Below, in pieces: positions 7,768 through 16,225 of a DNA stretch of 45,749 nt. The position numbers and the translations under genes were made by a program. Below the pieces are notes generated by a model. That model searched no databases. It had not been told where the DNA came from and was given only the letters and a program-made list of their open reading frames with translations. Source of the stretch: CAVAWX01 sp963642995 (GTDB taxonomy: Bacteria; Actinomycetota; Coriobacteriia; Coriobacteriales; QAMH01); the NCBI GenBank assembly GCA_963642995.1, contig CAVIIZ010000009.1, forward strand, positions 1 to 45,749. The letters run 5' to 3'. The number at the start of each line of letters is the position of its first letter. Positions within the stretch are counted from its first letter, which is position 1.

Positions 7768-8124
7768 ATGGCCCGTGTCAAGCGAGCAGTTAACGCAAAG
7801 AAGAAGCGCCGCACCCTCTTCGTCCGTGCGAAGGGCTACTACGGGGCCAAGTCGCGCCAGTACCGTGCGGCAAAAGAGCAGGTGCAGCACTCCCTGCAAT
7901 ACGCCTACCGCGACCGCCGCAACAAGAAGCGCGACATCCGCCGCCTGTGGATCGCCCGCATCAACGCCGCCGCCCGCATCAACGGCCTGTCCTATTCCGT
8001 GTTCATGCACGGCCTGAAGACGGCCGGCGTCGAGCTGGACCGCAAGGTGCTCTCGAACATGGCCATCGAGGATCCGGAAGGGTTCGCCGATTTGTGCGAG
8101 ATCGCGAAAAAGGCGGCAGCGTAG
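7768..8124 (+). CDS. rplT: 50S ribosomal protein L20
   Basis: A 118-residue 23S rRNA-binding protein needed early in 50S assembly. It opens with MARVKRAVNAKKKRR and has the family segments GYYGAKSRQYRAA, YAYRDRRNKKRDIR and WIARINAA. Length is standard. L20 is the classical autogenous repressor of this operon in other bacteria. The 69-bp gap between rpmI and rplT is longer than the other gaps and could hold regulatory structure, but I cannot identify a binding site. A terminator follows at 8168-8199. Confidence 0.97.
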   Translation: MARVKRAVNAKKKRRTLFVRAKGYYGAKSRQYRAAKEQVQHSLQYAYRDRRNKKRDIRRLWIARINAAARINGLSYSVFMHGLKTAGVELDRKVLSNMAIEDPEGFADLCEIAKKAAA

Positions 8125-8167
8125 AAGGTGAAGACGCCAAACGCCGACGACAAGGGGCGTGAAGCGG

Positions 8168-8199
8168 GGCTGGAAGGTGAAACTTCCGGCCTTTCTTTT
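8168..8199 (+). terminator. Rho-independent terminator of infC-rpmI-rplT
   Basis: A 9-bp stem GGCTGGAAG (8168-8176) / CTTCCGGCC (8183-8191), with one G-T pair and the loop GTGAAA, is followed by TTTCTTTT (8192-8199). It lies 43 bp beyond the rplT stop. It overlaps the upstream part of the open frame of the next gene, which argues that this gene starts later. Confidence 0.75.
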
Positions 8200-8223
8200 G
8201 CGCGGGACAACACGAAAAAGGTC

Positions 8224-9627
8224 ATGCGCCTGGGCACGGCGCCGATAGGCCGCCTGCTCTTCGAGTTCGGCGTGCCGGCCGTCACCGCCATCGTGCTGAA
8301 CGGCCTGTACAACGTCATAGACTCGGTGTTTTTAGGGCAGGCCATGGGCAAGATCGGCCTTGCCGCCACCACCGTGGCGGCCCCTCCCATGACGGTGCTT
8401 TTGGCCATATGCATGCTGGCGGGGGCCGGCGGCAACGCGGTGGCCGCCATATTGATGGGCGAGGGCAAGCGCGACCGCGCCGAGATGGCCTTGGGCAACA
8501 CCATGTTCATCGTTTTGGTGGAGGCGGTCCCCGTGGCGCTCGTGGCCACGTTTTGCCTCGACCCGATACTGCGCTTCGTGGGCGCCACCGACGAGACGCT
8601 GCCCTACGCGCGCCTGTTCATGCAGATCATCTGCTACGGCTTCGTGTTCAACAACATATCGTTCGGGATAAACAACTTCATCCGCACGGCGGGCGCGCCC
8701 TATCTCGCGCTGGCCACCGCCACGCTGGGGACCGTCGTGTGCATCGCGCTCAACTACCTGTTCGTCCTCGTCTTCGGGTGGGGCGTGGCGGGTTCTGCGG
8801 CGGCCACCGTGCTCGGGCAGGTGGCCTCGTCGGTGTGGGTGCTGTGGTACTTCGTCTGCAGCAAGAAGGCGCCGTTCAAGCTGCGGGCGCGCTGCCTGCG
8901 CCCCGAGGGGAAGCTGTGCGCGCGCATCCTCGCGCTGGGCCTGGCGCCCTTTGCCCTGCAATGCGCCGCCGCCGTCAACCAGATGGCGGGCAACTTCGTC
9001 ATCTCTGCGCTGGGCGCGGCAGACGCGCTGGGCACCGACGGCGCGCTCGCCTCCATCGGCGTGGTGATGAAGATAGTCATGTTCACCATATTCCCCGCCA
9101 TCGGCGTGGCCACCGCCGCGCAGCCCATACTCGGCTTCAACGTGGGCGCGCGCAACTACGACCGCGTGAAGCGCACGCTGTTTTGCACGCTCGGCACGGC
9201 CACGGTCATACTCGTCTGCCTGTTCGCCGCCATACACATATGGCCTGCGCAGATAGTCGCCATGTTCGGCATCGAGCAAGACCTGATGAACTTCTCCATC
9301 GACGCCTTGAAGGTCATGACCGTCTTGCTGCCCATCGTCTCGGTGCAGATCATCGGGGGAAACTACTTCCAGGCCACCGGCCAGCCGATGAAGTCGGCCA
9401 TCTTGTCCGTCACGCGCCAGATCATCTTCCAGCTGCCGCTGTACTTCATCATCCCGGCCATCGTCCCCGGGCTGTTTTCCGGCGTCTCCCCGCTTTTCAG
9501 CTTCTGCTTCGCGTTTCCCGTCGCAGACGGCCTGTCCGTCGCGTTTTGTGGTATTTTCCTCCTCGTTGAAATCCGCCGCCTGAACGGCCTTTCGGCACAT
9601 GAGGCGCAAAGGAGCGCACACGTATGA
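8224..9627 (+). CDS. MATE-family multidrug/cation efflux protein
   Basis: A 467-residue inner-membrane exporter, a normal length for MATE proteins, which expel organic cations using H+ or Na+ gradients. About twelve hydrophobic segments in two similar halves are visible, with family-like stretches such as AQPILGFNVGARNYDRVK and GGNYFQATGQPMKSA. The substrate cannot be told. The frame is open from GTG 8128, but a terminator lies at 8168-8199, so I prefer ATG 8224 (AAAAAGG just upstream, short spacing). If 8128 is used, 32 hydrophilic residues are added. Its stop overlaps the start of the next gene. Confidence 0.88.
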   Translation: MRLGTAPIGRLLFEFGVPAVTAIVLNGLYNVIDSVFLGQAMGKIGLAATTVAAPPMTVLLAICMLAGAGGNAVAAILMGEGKRDRAEMALGNTMFIVLVEAVPVALVATFCLDPILRFVGATDETLPYARLFMQIICYGFVFNNISFGINNFIRTAGAPYLALATATLGTVVCIALNYLFVLVFGWGVAGSAAATVLGQVASSVWVLWYFVCSKKAPFKLRARCLRPEGKLCARILALGLAPFALQCAAAVNQMAGNFVISALGAADALGTDGALASIGVVMKIVMFTIFPAIGVATAAQPILGFNVGARNYDRVKRTLFCTLGTATVILVCLFAAIHIWPAQIVAMFGIEQDLMNFSIDALKVMTVLLPIVSVQIIGGNYFQATGQPMKSAILSVTRQIIFQLPLYFIIPAIVPGLFSGVSPLFSFCFAFPVADGLSVAFCGIFLLVEIRRLNGLSAHEAQRSAHV

Positions 9628-10130
9628 CCGCACTTGAGTTCATCCCCGTCAAAGAGCCCGAGCACATCGCCGAGCTGGCCAATCTCGCGGAGAAGATCTG
9701 GCGCGAGTACTTCCCCGCCATGCTTTCCCCCGACAAGCTCGAGTACCTGCTCGACCACATGCTCTCTGCCGAGGTTTTGACGCGCGAGATCGCCGACGAG
9801 GGCTACGAGTTCTACTTCGCCGACGCCGATGGCGCGCACATAGGCTTCGTGGGCGTGGCCCCGCAAGACGGCTACCTGTTCTTGAGCAAGCTCTACCTGC
9901 TCAAAGACGAGCGTGGCAAGGGCTACGGGCGCCAGGAGTTCGAGTTCGTGAAGGCCCGCGCGCGCGAGCTGGGGCTGGGCAAGATCCGCCTGACTTGCGA
10001 CCGCAACAACGAGGCGAGCCTCGAGCGCTACGACCACATGGGGTTTGCGCGGGTGGGCGAAGTCGACACCGACGTCGGCGGCGGCTACCAGATGAACGAT
10101 TACGTGCTCGAGTACACGTTGTCCGACTGA
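9624..10130 (+). CDS. GNAT-family N-acetyltransferase
   Basis: A 168-residue protein with the acetyl-CoA-binding loop DERGKGYGRQEFEFV (motif A, about residues 95-108) and a C-terminal LERYDHMGFARV block typical of GNAT enzymes that acetylate small amines or protein N-termini. The substrate is unknown. The ATG overlaps the MATE stop codon (ATGA), with AAAGGAG upstream, so the two are translationally coupled. Pairing of an exporter and an acetyltransferase is compatible with drug or toxin handling, but that is inference. Confidence 0.85.
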   Translation: MTALEFIPVKEPEHIAELANLAEKIWREYFPAMLSPDKLEYLLDHMLSAEVLTREIADEGYEFYFADADGAHIGFVGVAPQDGYLFLSKLYLLKDERGKGYGRQEFEFVKARARELGLGKIRLTCDRNNEASLERYDHMGFARVGEVDTDVGGGYQMNDYVLEYTLSD

Positions 10131-10199
10131 AGTTTCGATTGCAAAGCCCGCAGCTTTTTGCCCCGCAGGGACGGGCGCGGGGTGAAAGGAGCAAGGGCG

Positions 10200-11219
10200 A
10201 TGGCACGCACTCTCTCGCGCCGCTCGTTTCTGGGGGGCGCCGCCATGTTGATGGGAGCCTGCGCGCTCGGCGGCCTGTCCGCATGCGCGGGCACGGGATC
10301 GGGCAGCACGGTGAAGATCGGCTCCATGCCCACCGAGGACATCTTGCCGTTTTGGGTGGCCGAACGCGACGGGCTGTTCGCCAAGCACGGCGTCGAGGCC
10401 GAGATAGAGCTGTTCGACTCGGCCCAGAGCCTTTCCGCGGCCATCACGGCAGGCGATGTGGGCGTCGCCATGACCGACCCCATGCGCACGGTGAAGCTCG
10501 TGGAAAGCGGCGCCGGCTTGACCATGGAGTGGATATCGCTGGGCACGGACGCGAGCCAGGGGCGCTTCGGCGTGCTGCTGGCGCCGGGACTGGCGTTTTC
10601 CGGCCTGCGCGAGCTGACGACGCTGAGCAGCTCGCAGGGCGTGGGGCTTGCGGCCAACACCGTGCCCGAATACGTCTTCGACAAGCTGTGCGAGCAGGAG
10701 GGCCTCGACGCGGCCGCCGTTCCCGTCCAGGAGGTGCCCAGCCTGCCCGACCGCTACAGCCTCGTGGCGTCCGGCCAGCTTTCGGCTGCCGCGTTGCCGG
10801 GATCGATGCTCGCGCTGGGCGAGGCCTCCGGCATGAAGGTGCTCGCCGACGACACGAAAGGCGAGAACATCTCGCAATCCGTCATAGTGGCGTCGCACAA
10901 GCTCGTGAAAGACGGGCAGGTCGCGGCGTTGCGCGACGCCTGGGACGAGGCGGCCGACATGGTCAACGCCGCGCCCGAGCAGTTCCGCGAGCTGCTGGCC
11001 GAGAAGGCCAATCTAAACGACGCCATCAAGGACAGCTATCCCATCAGCACGTATCCGCACGCGAACGCCGAGAGCGGCTCCGGCGCTTCCGGCGGCAAGG
11101 GAGGCGCCTACCCTCCCGCTTCGCTGATAGAGCCGCAGATCGCGTGGATGCAGAAGAAGGGCTACGGCGGCGAGAGGGTCTCCTACAACGAGACCGACGG
11201 GAGCCTTGCGATCGCATGA
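10200..11219 (+). CDS. ABC importer substrate-binding lipoprotein (NMT1/SsuA-like)
   Basis: A 339-residue exported binding protein. The signal has a twin-arginine motif (SRRSFLGG, residues 6-13) and a lipobox LSAC with the lipidated Cys at residue 29. The mature start KIGSMPTEDILPFWVAERDG resembles NMT1/THI5/SsuA-type proteins, which bind sulfonates, nitrate, pyrimidines or aromatics. A Ser/Gly-rich loop lies near the C-terminus. ATG 10200 has AAAGGAG upstream. Its stop overlaps the menA start, and the matching ATPase and permease genes come after menG. The substrate is unknown; linkage suggests a menaquinone-related ligand. Confidence 0.9.
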   Translation: MARTLSRRSFLGGAAMLMGACALGGLSACAGTGSGSTVKIGSMPTEDILPFWVAERDGLFAKHGVEAEIELFDSAQSLSAAITAGDVGVAMTDPMRTVKLVESGAGLTMEWISLGTDASQGRFGVLLAPGLAFSGLRELTTLSSSQGVGLAANTVPEYVFDKLCEQEGLDAAAVPVQEVPSLPDRYSLVASGQLSAAALPGSMLALGEASGMKVLADDTKGENISQSVIVASHKLVKDGQVAALRDAWDEAADMVNAAPEQFRELLAEKANLNDAIKDSYPISTYPHANAESGSGASGGKGGAYPPASLIEPQIAWMQKKGYGGERVSYNETDGSLAIA

Positions 11220-12310
11220 ACGCGGCTGCGGGACTTGGCGCTGCGGCGGGCGAGGCGGCGGTTGCGGCGGGCGAGGCGGACGCGGCGCCTGTTGCTTTCG
11301 CGCCTCCTGCGTCCTACGAGCGCCTGACGCCTCTGATGTGCGTGCGCCTGGCCGCGCCGCACACCTGGCCGGGCCCTTCCGTTTTGCCCACGGCCTTCGG
11401 CGGGCTGTACGCGATCGCCTGCGGATGGGCGTTCTCGCCTCTCCTGTGGTGCCTGCTGCTCGCGGTGGCGGTGCTTTCGCAATCGGCGGTGAACACCCTA
11501 AACGACTGGGCGGACTTCAAGAAGGGCACCGACACGGCCCAAAACTGCGACGACCCGGCGGACGCGGTGCTCGTCTTCAACAATCCGGACCCGCGCCACG
11601 TGCTGGCGCTCGCGTGCGCCGAGATGGGCGTGGCGGCCGTGTGCGGGCTTGCGTGCTGCGTCGCCGCGAAAACGGCCGTGCCCGTCGTCATCGGCGCCAT
11701 CGGGGCGCTCGTGATCGTGGTCTACTCGAACGGCAGGCTGCCCGTCTCGTACCTGCCGCTGGGCGAGCTCGTTTCGGGCGTGGTCATGGGCTTTCTCATT
11801 CCGCTGGCAGATGTGATGGTGCTGGCCGCCGCCTCTGCGCCGCCTGCCTCGCCGCTCGCCTTGCCCGCGGGCCTCTCGTCTGTCCTCGTCGTCGACGCGC
11901 GCCTGCCGTTTGCCCTGTACGCGCTGCCCTTCGTCGTCGGCATCGGCCTCGTCATGGCCACGCAGAACACCTGCGACATAGAGCGCGACGCGCCTGCGGG
12001 GCGAAAGACGCTCGCCGTGCTGGTGGGACGCGTCGTCGGGCGGGGGGTCTACCGGTTTTTCGCCGCGGGCTGGGTGGTGTTGGTCGCGACGTTGTCGCTG
12101 TGCGGCTTCGCGGGCGGGGCATGGCTTGCGGCGGTCGTGCTCGTCTTCGGGGCGGGCGTTTTGCGCGCCGTCTTCACCAGCCCGCTCGTTCACGAGACGC
12201 GAGGCCTTTCGATGGCGGCCATCGGCAAGGCGAACCTTTTCGTGAACGGCGCCTATCTGTTGGGTATGATGTACACCTTGATGAATCCGGCGACGGTCGC
12301 GTTCTTCTAG
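11216..12310 (+). CDS. menA: UbiA-family prenyltransferase, probable 1,4-dihydroxy-2-naphthoate polyprenyltransferase
   Basis: A 364-residue polytopic membrane enzyme that would attach the isoprenoid tail to the naphthoate ring in menaquinone synthesis. The two Asp-rich motifs are visible: NDWADFKKGTD (about residues 99-109) and DIERDAPAGRKTL (about 253-265). Eight to nine hydrophobic helices are present. The first 40 residues are Ala-rich and hydrophilic. ATG 11216 overlaps the previous stop (ATGA). MenA rather than another UbiA is inferred from the menG-like neighbour 110 bp downstream. Other UbiA members share the fold, so substrate specificity is not proven. Confidence 0.87.
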   Translation: MNAAAGLGAAAGEAAVAAGEADAAPVAFAPPASYERLTPLMCVRLAAPHTWPGPSVLPTAFGGLYAIACGWAFSPLLWCLLLAVAVLSQSAVNTLNDWADFKKGTDTAQNCDDPADAVLVFNNPDPRHVLALACAEMGVAAVCGLACCVAAKTAVPVVIGAIGALVIVVYSNGRLPVSYLPLGELVSGVVMGFLIPLADVMVLAAASAPPASPLALPAGLSSVLVVDARLPFALYALPFVVGIGLVMATQNTCDIERDAPAGRKTLAVLVGRVVGRGVYRFFAAGWVVLVATLSLCGFAGGAWLAAVVLVFGAGVLRAVFTSPLVHETRGLSMAAIGKANLFVNGAYLLGMMYTLMNPATVAFF

Positions 12311-12420
12311 CACCGTGGCGCCTCGGCGGCGCTTGTGCGGACGGGGGGGGAGCGGGATTTCACATTTCCCCCTCGGACGTGCGCGCCGCCTCTTCTTTGC
12401 GCGAAAGGATTGCGTGGCTT

Positions 12421-13245
12421 ATGGCGAAAGAGCACGTGCACGGCGTATTCGAGAACATCGCCGAGGGCTACGATGCGGCAAACGACCGCATCAGCCTGGG
12501 GATGCACCGCATGTGGAAGCGCTGCCTGGAGGACGTGGCGGTCGCGGCGTGCGCGGGCAGCGAGCCCGGCGTGGTGCTCGACGTGTGCTGCGGCACGGGC
12601 GACATCACCGAGCAGATCGCGCGCGCCCACCCCGAGCTGCTCGTGGTGGGACTGGATTTCTCCGACCGCATGCTCGACGTGGCCTGCGAGCGCACAGCGG
12701 GGCTGGAAAACGTCTTGCTCGTCGCAGGCGACGCGCAGGACCTGCCCTTCGACGATGCGGTCTTCGACGCCGCGGTGGTCAGCTTCGGCTTGCGCAACAC
12801 GCCGGACTACGAGCGGGTCTTGCGCCAGATGGCGCGGGTCACGCGCGCGGGCGGCGCCATTGCCTGCCTGGACGCCTCGGTGCCCGATTCGGGGCTCGTG
12901 CGCCCGTTTTACCGTCTCTACTACAAGCACGTCATGACCTTGCTGGGCGGCGGCGTGCGCCACCACGGCGAATACGAATGGCTCTACGAGAGCACGCAGG
13001 AGTTCTTGAGCAAGATAGAGCTGGCCGCGCTGTTCGGGCGCGTGGGGCTGGAGCGGGTGGCCGCGCGCTCGTTCATGTGCGGCGCGGCGGCCTTGCACAC
13101 GGGCGTGGTGGGAGAGGCGGTGCGCGGTGCTGCGGATGCGGCCGAATGCGCCGCCGCCGATGCCGGTGCAGACGGCGGATCCGTGTGCGCGGAGGGCTCC
13201 GACGGCAGGTCGGTCGTCTCGTTTGCCGTCGGCGGCGAGATGTAG
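12421..13245 (+). CDS. menG: Demethylmenaquinone methyltransferase (MenG/UbiE)
   Basis: A 274-residue SAM-dependent C-methyltransferase for the last step of menaquinone synthesis. SAM motif I reads LDVCCGTGDITEQIA (about residues 52-66), and the family signature VSFGLRNTPDYERVL is present (about 119-133), as is HHGEYEWLYEST. The extra C-terminal tail of about 45 residues is Ala/Asp/Gly-rich and not part of the usual 230-residue family. ATG 12421 has AAAGGA about 11 bases upstream. It is flanked by menA and by the ATPase gene of the ABC importer. Confidence 0.93.
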   Translation: MAKEHVHGVFENIAEGYDAANDRISLGMHRMWKRCLEDVAVAACAGSEPGVVLDVCCGTGDITEQIARAHPELLVVGLDFSDRMLDVACERTAGLENVLLVAGDAQDLPFDDAVFDAAVVSFGLRNTPDYERVLRQMARVTRAGGAIACLDASVPDSGLVRPFYRLYYKHVMTLLGGGVRHHGEYEWLYESTQEFLSKIELAALFGRVGLERVAARSFMCGAAALHTGVVGEAVRGAADAAECAAADAGADGGSVCAEGSDGRSVVSFAVGGEM

Positions 13246-13265
13246 GCGAGAGGGCCGTGCCCGCG

Positions 13266-14039
13266 ATGCCGCATCTGTCCTTCACCAACGTCTCCTTGTC
13301 CTACCCGTCGCGCCGCCGTGGCTCGAAGGCGCTGCTCGCCTTGTCCGGGCTGGATTTCTCCGTCGAGGCCGGAGAGCCCGTCGCCGTCATAGGGCCTTCC
13401 GGCTGCGGCAAGTCGAGCACCTTGCAGCTGGCGGCCGGTCTTGCCTTGCCGAGCGGCGGGCGCGTCGAGGTGGATGGCGAGGCGCTCGTCGGCCCTCGGG
13501 AGAAGACGGCGCTGATCTTGCAGGATTTCGGTCTTTTGCCCTGGAAGACGGCGCGGGGCAACGTCGAGCTGGGCTTGAAGCTGCGCGGTGTCGCACGCGG
13601 GGAGCGGCGCGAGAGGGCGATGTCCGCGCTTGCCGACGTGGGGCTGTCCGATTTCGCCGGCAGCTATCCGGACGCCCTGTCCGGCGGGATGCGCCAGCGT
13701 CTGGCCCTTGCCCGCAGCCTCGTTCTCGACGTCGACCTGCTGCTGATGGACGAGCCGCTGTCCGCGCTCGACGCCTTTTTGCGCGAGCAGATGCAGGAGC
13801 TGCTGCTCGGGCTGTGGCAGCGCGGCTCGTACGCGCAGGTGCTGGTCACGCATTCCATCGACGAGGCCCTTTTCCTCGGGCGGCGCGTCTTCGTCATGTC
13901 CGGCCGCCCGGGGCGTGTCGTTGCGGCCTTGGACAATCCCGAGGCGGGCGAGGAAGGCTGGCGCGAGAGCCGTGCCTTCTTCGAGCGCAGCTGCGAGCTG
14001 CGCGCCTTTTTGCGCGAGGGAGGTGGACGCGATGAGTGA
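13266..14039 (+). CDS. ABC importer ATP-binding protein (SsuB/TauB-like)
   Basis: A 257-residue nucleotide-binding subunit. Walker A GPSGCGKSS, Q-loop LILQDFGLLPW, signature LSGGMRQR, Walker B VDLLLMDEP and the switch His in VLVTHSIDEAL are all intact. The LLPWKTARGNV segment after the Q-loop is typical of the nitrate/sulfonate/taurine importer class. ATG 13266 is chosen; a GTG at 13257 is in frame but only 2 bases from the GAGAGGG ribosome-binding site. The stop overlaps the permease start by 8 bp. It should work with the lipoprotein at 10200-11219. Confidence 0.93.
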   Translation: MPHLSFTNVSLSYPSRRRGSKALLALSGLDFSVEAGEPVAVIGPSGCGKSSTLQLAAGLALPSGGRVEVDGEALVGPREKTALILQDFGLLPWKTARGNVELGLKLRGVARGERRERAMSALADVGLSDFAGSYPDALSGGMRQRLALARSLVLDVDLLLMDEPLSALDAFLREQMQELLLGLWQRGSYAQVLVTHSIDEALFLGRRVFVMSGRPGRVVAALDNPEAGEEGWRESRAFFERSCELRAFLREGGGRDE

Positions 14040-14859
14040 GGAGGCGTCCCGCATGGACGCGGCCTCCCGGGAAACGCCGTGCAAGGACGCGGCTTTCGGG
14101 AGCGCGCCGCGCGGCTTCGGGTGGCGCAAGGCCGCGGGCCTGCTCTGGGGCACGGTTTTCACCATAGCCCTGTGGTGGCTGCTCGCGGCCGTCGTGGGCT
14201 CGCCTGCCCTGCCCACGCCCGCGGCCACCTGGCCTGCTCTCGTGGACAATATGCCGCGCATGCTGCCCGAACTGGGGATTTCTGCCTTGCGCCTTGTGGC
14301 CGGCCTTGCCGTCGGCGCCGCCCTCGGCGTGCCGGCAGGCCTTGCCCTCGGACGCTCGCGGCGTGCCGACGAGCTTTTGGGGCCTGTGCTCTACGTGCTC
14401 TACCCGCTGCCCAAGATCGTGCTCTTGCCCGTGCTCTTCATCCTCTTCGGTCTCGGCGGGCAGACGAAGGTCGTCCTCATCGCCATCGTCGTCTTCTTCC
14501 AGCTGGCCGTGACCATGCGCGACGCCGCGCGCAACGTGCCCGTCGGCGCCGTCGTCTCCCTGCGCTCGCTTGGAGCCTCCCGCCGCCAGGTCTTCGCCCA
14601 CGTCGTCGTGCCCGCGACTTTGCCCGACCTCTTCACCGGGCTGCGCGTGACCTGCGGCGTGTCGATTGCCATATTGTTCATCGCCGAGAGCATGGCGGGC
14701 TCTTCGGGCGGTCTGGGCTATTTCGTCATGCATGCCTACAGCCTGTTGGAATACGAGCAGATGTTTGCGGGCATCGTGGTGTTCGCCGTCTTCGGCGTCG
14801 TGCTCTACGAGGCCTTCGACTTCGCGGAGCGCCGTCTCACGCGCTGGCGGCGCATGTAG
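14032..14859 (+). CDS. ABC importer permease (SsuC/TauC-like)
   Basis: A 275-residue inner-membrane subunit with about six hydrophobic segments. The ATPase-docking loop (EAA-like) is visible as SLGASRRQVFAHVVVPATLP (about residues 181-200). The N-terminal 35 residues are hydrophilic, before the first helix. Fold and length match BPD_transp_1 permeases of the taurine/sulfonate class. It overlaps the ATPase gene and is followed 3 bp later by cca, so the run from the binding protein to cca is probably one transcript. Confidence 0.92.
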   Translation: MSEEASRMDAASRETPCKDAAFGSAPRGFGWRKAAGLLWGTVFTIALWWLLAAVVGSPALPTPAATWPALVDNMPRMLPELGISALRLVAGLAVGAALGVPAGLALGRSRRADELLGPVLYVLYPLPKIVLLPVLFILFGLGGQTKVVLIAIVVFFQLAVTMRDAARNVPVGAVVSLRSLGASRRQVFAHVVVPATLPDLFTGLRVTCGVSIAILFIAESMAGSSGGLGYFVMHAYSLLEYEQMFAGIVVFAVFGVVLYEAFDFAERRLTRWRRM

Positions 14860-14862
14860 CAG

Positions 14863-16206
14863 ATGTCGTCTTCTCCCGCCATCGACATCGAGCCCGCCGC
14901 GATGCGCGTGCTCGATGTGCTGGAGGCCGGCGGCTACGAGGCCTATGTCGTGGGCGGCTGCGTGCGCGACGCGCTCTCGGGAGCCGTGCCGCACGACTGG
15001 GACATCACGACGAACGCGCGGCCGGGCCAAGTCGAGGAGTGCCTGCGCGCGGCCGGCGTCCCCGTCGTGGAGACCGGGATCGCGCATGGCACGGTCTGCG
15101 CCATCATCGGCCGCAAACCCTACGAGATCACGACGTTTCGCGCGGAGGGCGCCTACAGCGACTGCCGGCACCCGGACGCCGTCTCCTTCATCGACGACGT
15201 GGAAGGCGACCTGCTGCGGCGCGACTTCACCGTGAACGCGATGGCCTACAGCCCGACGCGCGGCCTCGTGGACACGACGGGCGGGCGGGCAGACCTCGAA
15301 GCGGGGATTTTGCGCACCGTGGGCCGCCCGCACGAGCGCTTCGCCGAAGACGCGCTGCGCATATTGCGGGCGCTGCGCTTTGCGGCCGAGCGCGGGTTTT
15401 CCGTCGAGCCCGGATGCGCGCGCGCCCTGCACGCCGATCGCGGGCTGCTCTCGCGGGTGGCGGCCGAGCGCCTGGAGATGGAGTTTCGGCGCATCATATG
15501 CGGCGAGCACCTCGTGGACGTGCTGCTGGAATACGCCGACGTCGTGGCCGCCTTCATCCCGCAGGTGGAGCCGTGCATCGGCTTCGACCAGCGCAATCCG
15601 CACCACATGTACACGGTGTGGGAGCACATGGTGCGCGCCGCGTCGTTTGCCCCGGCCGAGCCGGTCATGCGCTACGCGGTGCTCTTCCACGACATAGGCA
15701 AGCCGGCGACGTTTTTCATCGGCGAGGACGGCTGCGGACATTTCTACGGCCACCGCGAGGCCGGCGCCGGCATTTTCCACGGGCTCGCGCGCGACTTGCG
15801 CATCCCGCGCAGGCAGGCAAACCACGCCGAGCTGCTCGTGCGCTACCACGACGCGAACCTGCCCACGACCAGGAAGGGGCTGCGCCGCTGGATAGTGAGG
15901 TTCGGCGAGGAGACCATGCGCGAGCTGCTCGTCGTCCACCGCTGCGACATACAGGCGCTCGATTCTGCCGAGGTGGATGGCGCGCTGCTCGGTATGGACG
16001 CCTACGACGCGTTCTTCCTTGACGTGCTCTCGGGGATGAAGGTGTTCGGCATGCGCGACCTGGCGGTGGACGGGCACGACCTGATGGCGGCCGGCGTCGA
16101 GGCAGGTCCTGCGGTGGGAAAGGCCTTGCGCGCGTGCCTGCAGGCCGTCGTGGACGGCGAGCTGGAAAACGAGCGCGCCGCCCTGATCGCCTACGCGACG
16201 CGCTAG
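14863..16206 (+). CDS. cca: CCA tRNA nucleotidyltransferase with HD domain
   Basis: A 447-residue class II enzyme that adds or repairs the 3' CCA of tRNA. The nucleotidyltransferase head has VVGGCVRDAL (about residues 29-38) and the metal-binding HDWDITT. The adjacent RRDFTVNAMAY and EDALRILRALRFA blocks are diagnostic. An HD phosphohydrolase domain follows (LFHDIGKP, about 280). HD-bearing CCA enzymes are common in actinobacteria. It starts 3 bp after the permease stop and ends 19 bp before the convergent purL stop. Confidence 0.94.
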   Translation: MSSSPAIDIEPAAMRVLDVLEAGGYEAYVVGGCVRDALSGAVPHDWDITTNARPGQVEECLRAAGVPVVETGIAHGTVCAIIGRKPYEITTFRAEGAYSDCRHPDAVSFIDDVEGDLLRRDFTVNAMAYSPTRGLVDTTGGRADLEAGILRTVGRPHERFAEDALRILRALRFAAERGFSVEPGCARALHADRGLLSRVAAERLEMEFRRIICGEHLVDVLLEYADVVAAFIPQVEPCIGFDQRNPHHMYTVWEHMVRAASFAPAEPVMRYAVLFHDIGKPATFFIGEDGCGHFYGHREAGAGIFHGLARDLRIPRRQANHAELLVRYHDANLPTTRKGLRRWIVRFGEETMRELLVVHRCDIQALDSAEVDGALLGMDAYDAFFLDVLSGMKVFGMRDLAVDGHDLMAAGVEAGPAVGKALRACLQAVVDGELENERAALIAYATR

Positions 16207-16225
16207 CTCCAAGAGTCGTTTTCGC

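Noticed and set aside
10131..10199. Possible terminator between the GNAT gene and the ABC lipoprotein gene
   Set aside because: GC-rich stretches are present, but no stem of useful length precedes the short T-run.
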